Positions 1 through 5,281 of a DNA stretch of 5,281 bases are shown here, piece by piece. Below the pieces are notes generated by a model. That model was not told the DNA's origin. It saw only the letters and a program-made list of their open reading frames with translations, and did no database searches. The translations under genes were made by a program, and so were the position numbers. Each line of letters starts with the position of its first letter. Within the stretch, counting starts at the first letter, position 1. This stretch comes from Dehalococcoidales bacterium (lineage in GTDB: Bacteria; Chloroflexota; Dehalococcoidia; Dehalococcoidales; JAQTVP01), in the NCBI GenBank assembly GCA_028707015.1, contig JAQTVP010000117.1, forward strand, positions 1 to 5,281, written 5' to 3'.

Positions 1-902
1 ATTTCCGGCGGTAAAAATTCTTTTATCTGCCTGGCCCATTGGTCAACTACTTCTTTCATCAGTTTTCTAACCTGGCGCGGCCGCAAACCCTTTGTAAGCG
101 GATAAATTGGCACTAAACGCCCGGTATGAATCAATTCCTTGTCTTCAACCAGTTCCCATTCCGGAGATTCAAACACAGGTCTCCCATTAAAAATCGTTAT
201 TCTGCCACTTAAAACAACCTGTTTATTTACACTCAGGTTCTTTGCCATGTAAGGATTATTAAACCAAACTGCTCTAACATTACCAGTTTCATCGCCGACA
301 ATAGCTTCGGTACTCCTTCTGCCGCCAAGTCTTATCTCTTGAACCTGCCATACATTGGCAACAACTGTTTCTTCTTCACCTTCAGCAAGCTGTGAGATAA
401 ATTTTCTCTGGCTATAATCAAGGTGACGATTAGGAAAAAGATAAAGCAAATCCCGAACAGTTTTTACTCCTAATTTAGCAAATTTAGCTGCTAAACTTAA
501 GCTAATACCTTTAATAATAGTAATTGGAGAATCAATAGACCCCTGAGTCGCTATTATTGGTTTCAGTATTCTTGCCCTTGAAGGCAATTTATTTACTACT
601 GGACATTGTTTATCATCGGTTCTTACAGTTTCCTTAACCTGCATTTCAGCCAGTATATCATGCACTTCTTTCAGCCATTTTTTACGCTGCTGGATATTCA
701 ACGAAGCATAGTTTGAATTAACCAGTTTCAATTTATGGAAATTACTTAGTACCCAAGGATCAGTAATTGAATTTATTATCTGGTTAGACCAGAGTTTAAA
801 AAAATTATCCAAGCCACCGAATACTGCTTTGTCTGTATAACCCTTTTGCTGTTCAAGGTTTATTATCTTCTCTACGGAATCTATATTTAATAATGCAGTC
901 AT
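1..902 (-). CDS. recG: ATP-dependent DNA helicase RecG, N-terminal 300 residues (runs off left edge)
   Basis: RecG is a superfamily 2 helicase that remodels stalled replication forks and Holliday junctions. Seen: an uninterrupted frame from ATG at 902 to the edge. Residues 1 to about 125 are a helical, weakly conserved extension that E. coli RecG lacks but Thermotoga-type RecG has. Next come the core entry (ITIIKGIS, then LGVKTVRDLLYLFPNRHLDYS around 144-164) and an OB-fold wedge domain at about 170-255 with WFNNPY at 213-218. F214 and Y218 have the spacing of the two aromatics that stack on the fork in T. maritima RecG (F204/Y208, as I recall). GRLVPIYPLTKGL at 261-273 is the linker to the helicase core. 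All Walker and helicase motifs lie outside the window. The start overlaps the stop of the upstream dead degV as ATGA; only a weak GGAT lies 7 nt upstream, so translation was probably coupled. The family call is firm; the exact start is less so. Confidence 0.93.
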   Translation of the reverse strand, partial: MTALLNIDSVEKIINLEQQKGYTDKAVFGGLDNFFKLWSNQIINSITDPWVLSNFHKLKLVNSNYASLNIQQRKKWLKEVHDILAEMQVKETVRTDDKQCPVVNKLPSRARILKPIIATQGSIDSPITIIKGISLSLAAKFAKLGVKTVRDLLYLFPNRHLDYSQRKFISQLAEGEEETVVANVWQVQEIRLGGRRSTEAIVGDETGNVRAVWFNNPYMAKNLSVNKQVVLSGRITIFNGRPVFESPEWELVEDKELIHTGRLVPIYPLTKGLRPRQVRKLMKEVVDQWARQIKEFLPPE

Positions 903-1675
903 ACTTTATCCAATATCACCAAGCACACAGCAATCGCTAAAAAATTTGGCCCCGTATGTGTTCTAATTATCGAACTTAGTATTGACCTATAAATATTCTC
1001 ATCAATAATAGATGAATATTTCGTAACAAAGTTAAACATATAGTCCATCACTTCAACTCTAGAACATGCTCTATCTGCAGGCTCGATAATGTCATTTCTC
1101 AAGGTTATAATTGGATCTATTTTTAGTATTGATTCTAGAAATGCTTCTGCCTTGCCAATACGCCTTCCCTTTTTAGATACTCCAGTATATCAAAGGTCGC
1201 TCTCAAATCTATACGTTTCATATTATGTTTAGTTATCTTTATCAATTCATCAAGTTTAATTTCTGCCTGAGTTACTTTAGCTACAGCAATAACAAGTAAT
1301 CCTCAAGCTATAATTGTTCATTACGAATCAACTATTTCAACCCGGGATTTTTTTCTTTAATAAATTTATACCGTATACTGCTGCCCAATAAGTAGCATTG
1401 AGTTTATTTTAAATTGTACTAATAAGAATTTCATTTGCTTCTTCGGCTAACTTGTCATACACGTCAGCAAAATTTTGTGGAACTGGAGTAGAAGTAACTG
1501 GAAGTACCTTAGTATTTTTTAGTTTATCATAGAATTGTCCACTGGTAAGGTCAACACCATCACGATAAGTTATTGCACCAAAACGAACAGAAAGAGGAAC
1601 TAGGGTAATCCTCAATTCTTTTGCTATTTCAGATGGTAAATCAGTAACACTATCAGTTATAATTTTGACTGTCGT
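899..1675 (-). pseudogene. Decayed second degV/fakB paralog
   Basis: A DegV-family fatty-acid-binding protein gene, broken many times. The first codon, aligned with the ATG of the intact neighbour, is ACG (1675-1673), followed by TVKIITDS. The frame is then clean for 88 codons until TAA at 1411-1409. Homology continues (NKLNATYWAAV), shifts frame at an A7 run (T7 at 1348-1354), and meets TAA-TGA at 1323-1318 and TGA at 1305-1303. It goes on as GLLVIAVAKVTQ and LDELIK, shifts back at the A5 run (1170-1174), then reads GRRIGKAEAFLESILKI and ends RTHTGPN to TGA at 899. About 25 residues between FVT and IYRS are missing relative to the neighbour. One +1, one -1, a 75-nt loss and a 12-nt longer tail account exactly for 777 against 840 nt. 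About 42 of the first 88 residues match the neighbour, so this is an old, diverged paralog and not a recent copy. The ligand-site serine is also gone (S93 is N). Confidence 0.93.
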
Positions 1676-1683
1676 TCACCATT

Positions 1684-2523
1684 CTAAATCGCTTCCAAAA
1701 CTGATACAGATAGTACATTAGGACCGGTGTAAGTTCCTATTACCGGGCTAACTGTTGATCTGTAAATACGCTCTCTAGGAAAGACCTTACTTAGTCGGCC
1801 AATCAGATCATCAGCTTCATCGGGTGTAGTTGCATGCTCAACTGCTAATTCCTCAATATTCGGAAAACCCGTTACAAAATCATATAAGTATTTCATACCT
1901 GCTGCTCTAGAGCGAACCCTGGTTAGAGGAGATACCTCCCCATTTTTCATGGTAAGTATTGGATTTACTGATAGCAATGAACCCAGTAATCCTTGTGCTT
2001 TACCGATGCGCCCCCCTTTAGCCAGGTATTTAAGAGTATCAAAACACATAACAGCATGTGAACGTGGCATGGCTCCATTAACTAGCTGAATAAGCTCATC
2101 TAAACTTGCTCCAGATTGTGCTGCCTTCGCTGCGGCAATAACTATCAACCCTAAACCCATTACCACAGTAAGCGAATCAATTACCTCAATGCGACACTTT
2201 GTTTCTACTAAGGTCTTAGCGTGTACTGCTGATTCATAGGTTCCGCTTAATTTATTAGACAGAGTAATTACCAGCATTTCATCACTTTCTTTGGCTATCT
2301 TCTTGTATATCTCAGCAAAGTCATAAGGCGTGGGTTGTGTAGTCGTCGGCCAGGTAGAATCATGAGTCAGCCTGTAGTAGAACTCATCTGTGGTAATTTC
2401 TATCCTGTCCCGGTAGACTTTTTCACCAAAACGAACATATACCGGCACAATAGTAATTCCAAGATCTTTAGCGATATCACTGGTAATATCAGACAAACTG
2501 TCAGTAATAATTTTTACCGTCAT
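1684..2523 (-). CDS. degV: DegV family fatty-acid-binding protein (FakB-like)
   Basis: DegV/FakB proteins bind a single fatty acid and present its carboxylate to the kinase FakA, giving acyl-phosphate for phospholipid synthesis. At 279 aa this is full family length. Seen: N-terminal VKIITDSLSD (3-12); TTTQPTP (60-66), the place of the family TSQPSP carboxylate loop; SNKLSGTYESA (89-99) with the ligand-site S93; VIDS (114-117); LKYLAKGGRIGKA (164-176); LLSVNPIL (183-190), usually KPIL; and IGTYTGPN (262-269), where most family members have His in place of Y265. No signal peptide or membrane segment, so it is cytosolic. It begins 23 nt after fakA with a good AGGGAG 8 nt before ATG, so the two are surely co-transcribed. 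A dead paralog follows directly. The family is certain. The fatty-acid role is inferred from the family and from fakA next door; H265Y leaves ligand handling in some doubt. Confidence 0.95.
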   Translation of the reverse strand: MTVKIITDSLSDITSDIAKDLGITIVPVYVRFGEKVYRDRIEITTDEFYYRLTHDSTWPTTTQPTPYDFAEIYKKIAKESDEMLVITLSNKLSGTYESAVHAKTLVETKCRIEVIDSLTVVMGLGLIVIAAAKAAQSGASLDELIQLVNGAMPRSHAVMCFDTLKYLAKGGRIGKAQGLLGSLLSVNPILTMKNGEVSPLTRVRSRAAGMKYLYDFVTGFPNIEELAVEHATTPDEADDLIGRLSKVFPRERIYRSTVSPVIGTYTGPNVLSVSVLEAI

Positions 2524-2546
2524 ATTTATTTCTCCCTAAGTTAAAC

Positions 2547-4184
2547 CTATTCTATCGAGATAATATAATCATAGTGAGGTTGGCCACCTCGAACTATCTC
2601 AATTTGCAACTGAGGATATTGTTCACGAATAGTAGCACTTACTTTTTCAGCTTCGGTTGATTCAGTATCATTACCATAATAAATAGTAACTAATTCTGCT
2701 TTATTTAAATCCAGCCCGGCAAACATCTTACTAATAACGTCAATAGGAGTTGATCCGGCTGCCAGTAATTCTCCGTCAAGAAGACCAATTGCTTGTTTCT
2801 TATTAATTTCCAAATCACCCAGTTTCGTTGAACGCACCGCTCTGGTAATTTCAATCGTTTTTACTGTTGCCTTAGCTTTTTCCATAATATTGGTATTTGT
2901 TTCAAAGTCCGCTTCGTAATCAAAGGCTAAGAGGGCAGCCACTCCTTGTGGTATAGTTTTTGTGGAAACCACTTTTACTCTCTTACTAGATAATGATAGA
3001 ACTTGTTCAGCAGTGAGTACTATATTCTTATTATTTGGCAATATAATAATGCTATCTGAACTAACAGATTCAACAGACTGAAGTAAATCTTTAGTACTAG
3101 GATTCATTGTCTGCCCCCCCGGCACGATAGCCGTTGCTCCCAAACTGCTAAAAACATCATTCAAACCATCACCAGATACCACAGCAATAATAGCCATATC
3201 AATTTTTGGCATTCTTTCCTTTTGTAATTCCAGGAAATCCTGGCGTTGCTCATCCATATTTCTGATTGATACCTGATGCATCGTACCTAACCGAGTGACT
3301 ATATTGATAATATTACCTGGATTCAAAGTGTGAACATGAACTCTAACTGTATTATTATCACCAACAACAATTAGAGATTGCCCTTTCTTTTCCAGTTTTG
3401 TTATGAGTTTACCTGTGTCAATACTCTTTCCTTTCAGTAAAAATTCCGTACAATATCCGAAAGGAATTTCGTCAGCCGCTAGCATTTGTGGGGATCTGCC
3501 AGTTAAGGGCATATTACTAACAATAAGTTGAGGTTTGCGAAATTGCATTTGTTCCGCTTCTCCCCTAAGATAACGAAAAGCACCCTCCAGAATAGTATAT
3601 AAACCCTGTCCTCCGGCGTCCACTACACCTGCATCCCTTAATACCGGTAGAAGACTAGGAGTATTAGCCACAGATTCGTTAGCCGCATTAACTGTAGCTT
3701 CCATTACCGATATCATATCATCACTTCCATTAGCAACCTGTTCCTTGGCCGCCGCAGCTGATTCCCTGATTACAGTGAGAATAGTTCCTTCCACCGGATT
3801 ACTTATCCCTTTATAGGCTGTTGATGCTGCCTCTAGTAAAGCATTAGCCAGATCACCACCGGTAAATGATTTCTTTCCTTCTAAACCTCGTGCTATCCCA
3901 TACCAGATCTGTGATAAAATAACTCCGCTATTACCCCGCGCTCCCATTAACGCTCCATCAGCTATAGCTTTAATTACTGCTGAAGCACTTTCGTCAGGAG
4001 CTCGATAGGCCTCTTCTATGCAGGAACGCATAGTAAGTAGCATATTAGTTCCAGTATCACCATCGGGTACCGGAAATACATTCAAAGCATCAATATCCGA
4101 AGCATTTTTCTCTAACCAGGCAGTAGCAGCAGTCAACATTTCCCTTAGTTCTTGCCCCCCAATAGTTTCAACTTTCTTTATCAT
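2547..4184 (-). CDS. fakA: DAK2-domain fatty acid kinase catalytic subunit FakA (YloV)
   Basis: FakA phosphorylates FakB-bound fatty acids with ATP; the acyl-phosphate enters phospholipid synthesis through PlsX/PlsY. At 545 aa it is close to the 548 aa of S. aureus FakA. Seen, in order: an N-terminal DhaL-type ATP-binding domain (about 8-205) with NVFPVPDGDTGTNM at 35-48, whose D41 and D43 are the Mg-ATP aspartates, then GARGNSGVILSQ at 81-92 and VVDAGGQGL at 187-195. A middle domain (about 235-325) has GYCTEF (C245) and VHVHTLNPG (H283, H285), matching the Cys and HxH zinc ligands described for FakA. The C-terminal domain (about 328-545) is the FakB-binding part in the known system, with PGGQTMNPS at 355-363. 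The start is set by AAGGA 6 nt upstream. It is first in the leftward operon, with degV 23 nt downstream. No membrane segment; cytosolic. The Asp23 gene often found next to it in Firmicutes is not here. Confidence 0.96.
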   Translation of the reverse strand: MIKKVETIGGQELREMLTAATAWLEKNASDIDALNVFPVPDGDTGTNMLLTMRSCIEEAYRAPDESASAVIKAIADGALMGARGNSGVILSQIWYGIARGLEGKKSFTGGDLANALLEAASTAYKGISNPVEGTILTVIRESAAAAKEQVANGSDDMISVMEATVNAANESVANTPSLLPVLRDAGVVDAGGQGLYTILEGAFRYLRGEAEQMQFRKPQLIVSNMPLTGRSPQMLAADEIPFGYCTEFLLKGKSIDTGKLITKLEKKGQSLIVVGDNNTVRVHVHTLNPGNIINIVTRLGTMHQVSIRNMDEQRQDFLELQKERMPKIDMAIIAVVSGDGLNDVFSSLGATAIVPGGQTMNPSTKDLLQSVESVSSDSIIILPNNKNIVLTAEQVLSLSSKRVKVVSTKTIPQGVAALLAFDYEADFETNTNIMEKAKATVKTIEITRAVRSTKLGDLEINKKQAIGLLDGELLAAGSTPIDVISKMFAGLDLNKAELVTIYYGNDTESTEAEKVSATIREQYPQLQIEIVRGGQPHYDYIISIE

Positions 4185-4193
4185 ATTTCTTCC

Positions 4194-4222
4194 TTGCCAG
4201 ATTTGCCTGACTATGATATATT
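4194..4222 (+). promoter_or_regulatory. Predicted sigma-70-type promoter of rpmB
   Basis: TTGCCA at 4194-4199 (5 of 6 to TTGACA), a 17-nt spacer and TATATT at 4217-4222 (5 of 6 to TATAAT). Transcription would start near 4229, giving a leader of about 50 nt. The -35 box overlaps the Shine-Dalgarno of fakA on the other strand (4191-4195). It is the best match I see in the gap for this direction. Confidence 0.62.
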
Positions 4223-4231
4223 GTATTTGTT

Positions 4232-4261
4232 ATTTTACACTCAAATATATGAAACAGTCAA
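4232..4261 (-). promoter_or_regulatory. Predicted sigma-70-type promoter of the fakA-degV-recG operon
   Basis: On the minus strand, TTGACT (4261-4256), an 18-nt spacer and TAAAAT (4237-4232), each 5 of 6 to consensus. The start point would be near 4225, leaving a leader of about 40 nt before the fakA ATG. Its -35 abuts the rpmB Shine-Dalgarno, and its -10 lies 9 bp from the rpmB -10. Confidence 0.6.
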
Positions 4262-4266
4262 AGGAG
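4261..4266 (+). promoter_or_regulatory. rpmB ribosome binding site with long spacing
   Basis: AAGGAG is a strong Shine-Dalgarno core, but 14 nt separate it from the rpmB ATG, against a usual 5 to 9. No ATG, GTG or TTG in frame lies closer. The stretch between (AAAATTTATCTCTC) is AT-rich and unstructured. Confidence 0.6.
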
Positions 4267-4280
4267 AAAATTTATCTCTC

Positions 4281-4469
4281 ATGAAATGTGATATTTGCGG
4301 AAAAGTACCTCAATTTGGTCATAATGTGAGCCATTCTAAACGCCGGACAAACCGGCAATGGTTACCTAATATTCACCCGGTTACTTTAACTATAAATGGG
4401 CAATTAAAGAAACTTAATTTATGTACCAGGTGTCTACGCACTCAGCATAAGGTAGCTAAAACCGCATAA
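4281..4469 (+). CDS. rpmB: 50S ribosomal protein L28 (zinc-binding form)
   Basis: A structural protein of the large ribosomal subunit, 62 aa, the usual size. MKCDICGK opens the protein and the diagnostic block QFGHNVSHSKRRTNR follows at 11-25, then WLPNI (27-31) and NLCTRCLRTQHK (46-57). The pairs C3/C6 and C48/C51 form the four-cysteine zinc site of the C+ L28 type, as opposed to the zinc-free paralogs that replace it under zinc starvation in some bacteria. The start is the ATG directly before KCDIC; the longer upstream open frame has no family similarity. The Shine-Dalgarno AAGGAG at 4261-4266 lies 14 nt upstream, an unusually long spacing, with no alternative start codon in between. Transcribed alone, divergent from fakA and convergent with rpe. 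Confidence 0.96.
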   Translation: MKCDICGKVPQFGHNVSHSKRRTNRQWLPNIHPVTLTINGQLKKLNLCTRCLRTQHKVAKTA

Positions 4470-4489
4470 ACCCTTCAATTCTTTTCTTC

Positions 4490-4528
4490 AGAAACAGTCT
4501 CTTTTTAACATGATAGGCAGCTGTTTCT
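4490..4528. terminator. Possible shared terminator hairpin between rpmB and rpe
   Basis: AGAAACAG (4490-4497) and CTGTTTCT (4521-4528) are perfect reverse complements, an 8-bp stem with a 23-nt loop, in the 58-nt gap between two convergent genes. On the plus strand it is followed by TATTTT, a short U-rich tail. On the minus strand the 3' side is A-rich, so it would act poorly as an intrinsic terminator for rpe. The stem is short, AT-rich and wide-looped, and its right arm touches the rpe stop codon, so it is a weak prediction. Confidence 0.35.
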
Positions 4529-5199
4529 TATTTTAAGTTGGTACGTATCTTCGCTAGAGCTTCTTTTACTGTTTCTTCAGGATGAAAAACAGCGGATCCT
4601 GCCACAATGATTGTTGCCCCTGCATTTAATATAGTAGCAGCATTTTCGGCATTAATACCGCCATCCACCTCTAATTCTGCAGTGAAATCTCTATTATCCA
4701 GTACACGGCGCAAATTTGCTATTTTATCCAACATTTCTTTAATAAATATCTGTCCACCAAAGCCAGGATTAACTGTCATTACTAGAGCTAAATCAATAAA
4801 TGGCAATATTTCTCTAAGAGCATCCATAGGTGTACCGGGATTAAGAGAAACACCTGCTTTAACGCCTAGTTTTTTAATTATCTGCACTACTCGATGAATA
4901 TGCGGACACGCTTCGATATGAACCGTAATAACATCTGCGCCAGCATCAGCAAATTGACTAATTTGCCGTTCAGGTTCTTTTATCATTAGATGAACATCTA
5001 ACGGTAGATCAGTCCAACGTCTAACAGCAGCTACAACCGGAGCACCAATGGTTATCTGTGGCACAAATTGTCCATCCATAACATCTATATGGATATAATC
5101 AGCGCCAGCTTCAGTAACCTCAGCTATCTGCTCTCCCAATCGACTAAAATCAGCCGATAATATAGATGGAGCAATCTTAATTTTTTGTCTATTCTCCAT
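4528..5199 (-). CDS. rpe: Ribulose-phosphate 3-epimerase
   Basis: Interconverts D-ribulose 5-phosphate and D-xylulose 5-phosphate in the pentose phosphate pathway (or Calvin cycle); a cytosolic metal-dependent TIM barrel. With the start chosen here it is 223 aa, normal for the family. Seen: KIAPSILSADF (8-18), HIDVMDGQFVP (37-47), LDVHLMI (67-73), VHIEA (93-97), VMTVNPGFGGQ (140-150), VDGGI (178-182) and the phosphate-loop residues VAGSAVF (199-205). H37, D39, H70 and D179 are the expected metal ligands, with D39 and D179 the acid/base pair; none is missing. I take ATG 5199 and not the in-frame ATG 5229: TTGGAG sits 9 nt before the former, while only an AAAGG directly abutting the ATG precedes the latter, and the extra ten residues have no family match. 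The start overlaps the end of the upstream argH-like frame by 11 nt. Confidence 0.95.
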   Translation of the reverse strand: MENRQKIKIAPSILSADFSRLGEQIAEVTEAGADYIHIDVMDGQFVPQITIGAPVVAAVRRWTDLPLDVHLMIKEPERQISQFADAGADVITVHIEACPHIHRVVQIIKKLGVKAGVSLNPGTPMDALREILPFIDLALVMTVNPGFGGQIFIKEMLDKIANLRRVLDNRDFTAELEVDGGINAENAATILNAGATIIVAGSAVFHPEETVKEALAKIRTNLK

Positions 5200-5281
5200 G
5201 TGGACAGTCTCCAAGTTTTGTTTGGGCATCCTTTAGCGCCTGGTTAACTTGCTTGGGAGCAGTACCCCCAATAACATCCCG
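5189..5281 (-). CDS. argH: Probable argininosuccinate lyase, C-terminal 30 residues (runs off right edge)
   Basis: An open frame enters from the right edge and stops at TAG (5191-5189). Its residues include RDVIGGTAPKQVNQAL, and the block GGTAP-x-x-V followed by a final helix is characteristic of the extreme C-terminus of ArgH, the last enzyme of arginine synthesis (argininosuccinate to arginine plus fumarate). Only 30 residues are visible and the catalytic regions lie outside, so the call rests on one motif. Being in frame, ending just inside the next gene, and the 11-nt overlap with rpe all support a real gene co-transcribed with rpe. The last ten or so residues (KLGDCPHGE) look unconserved. 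Confidence 0.68.
   Translation of the reverse strand, partial: RDVIGGTAPKQVNQALKDAQTKLGDCPHGE
5209..5214 (-). promoter_or_regulatory. rpe ribosome binding site that decides the start
   Basis: TTGGAG on the minus strand lies 9 nt upstream of ATG 5199 and inside the final codons of the argH-like frame. It supports the 223-residue Rpe over a 233-residue version starting at 5229. Confidence 0.6.

Noticed and set aside
899..1102. A stand-alone small protein of 67 residues
   Set aside because: It is the C-terminal remnant of the same decayed degV, ending in the THTGPN motif; no ribosome binding site or family supports independent function.
1000..1130. An internal promoter for recG within the pseudogene
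   Set aside because: Several TTGnnn and AT-rich hexamers occur in this AT-rich stretch, but none pairs with a convincing -10 at 16 to 18 nt.
1303..1411. Stop-codon recoding or programmed frameshifting keeping the second degV alive
   Set aside because: Both TAA and TGA interrupt the frame, two stops are adjacent, the start codon is lost and a conserved stretch is deleted; no slippery site with a downstream structure or SECIS-like element is evident.
1409..1615. A stand-alone small protein of 68 residues
   Set aside because: It is an internal piece of the decayed degV: the same frame continues upstream through VKIITDS to the ACG in the place of the lost start, and homology continues past its stop.
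2335..2544. Plus-strand 69-residue ORF
   Set aside because: Antisense shadow of the strongly conserved DegV N-terminus, with no ribosome binding site or recognisable motif.
4152..4280. N-terminal extension of L28
   Set aside because: The frame is open upstream of 4281, but it covers the promoter and leader and adds residues absent from the L28 family, which starts at M-K-C-D.
4018..4284. Plus-strand 88-residue ORF running from inside fakA through the gap
   Set aside because: Mostly antisense to the conserved PVPDGDTGTNM region of FakA and overlapping rpmB out of frame.
4607..4897. Plus-strand 96-residue ORF
   Set aside because: Antisense shadow of rpe across its conserved VNPGFGGQ region.

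Overview
This looks like a low-GC (roughly 40%) bacterial chromosome segment of ordinary, conserved genes. The gene order (rpmB divergent from fakA, then degV and recG, with rpe nearby) is of Firmicutes/Chloroflexi type. The RecG motif FPNRHLDYS, the long RecG N-terminus and the HTLNPG motif of FakA make me favour a Chloroflexota lineage such as Dehalococcoidia. That placement is inference from memory of family sequences, not a database result.

Layout from the right edge, reading the minus strand. 5281-5189 is the last 30 codons of an ORF that reads like the C-terminus of argininosuccinate lyase (argH). It overlaps by 11 nt the start of rpe (ribulose-phosphate 3-epimerase, 5199-4528). The plus-strand gene rpmB (zinc-type ribosomal protein L28, 4281-4469) converges on rpe, and a hairpin lies between their ends. 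In the 96-bp gap 4185-4280, rpmB is divergent from fakA, with two good promoters facing each other so that their start points nearly coincide. Leftward from there runs an apparent operon: fakA (DAK2/YloV-type fatty acid kinase, 4184-2547), degV (FakB-type fatty-acid-binding protein, 2523-1684), a decayed second degV (1675-899) and recG (902 to beyond the left edge; only the first 300 residues are present).

Functional logic. In the characterised Staphylococcus system FakA and FakB together phosphorylate fatty acids. FakB (a DegV protein) holds the acyl chain and FakA supplies the ATP-dependent kinase. Here the kinase was probably once followed by two different DegV subunits. The second is now a pseudogene with a lost start, four nonsense codons, two frameshifts at A-runs and a 75-nt in-frame deletion. 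The surviving DegV is itself unusual: the conserved His of the family's GTHTGP-like motif is Tyr, whereas the dead copy still has His. recG keeps an ATGA start/stop overlap with the dead gene, so a translational coupling arrangement has probably been broken.

I see no mobile element, CRISPR array, tRNA or rRNA, and no undescribed multi-gene system. The unusual content is the degV decay, the face-to-face promoters and the small overlaps.
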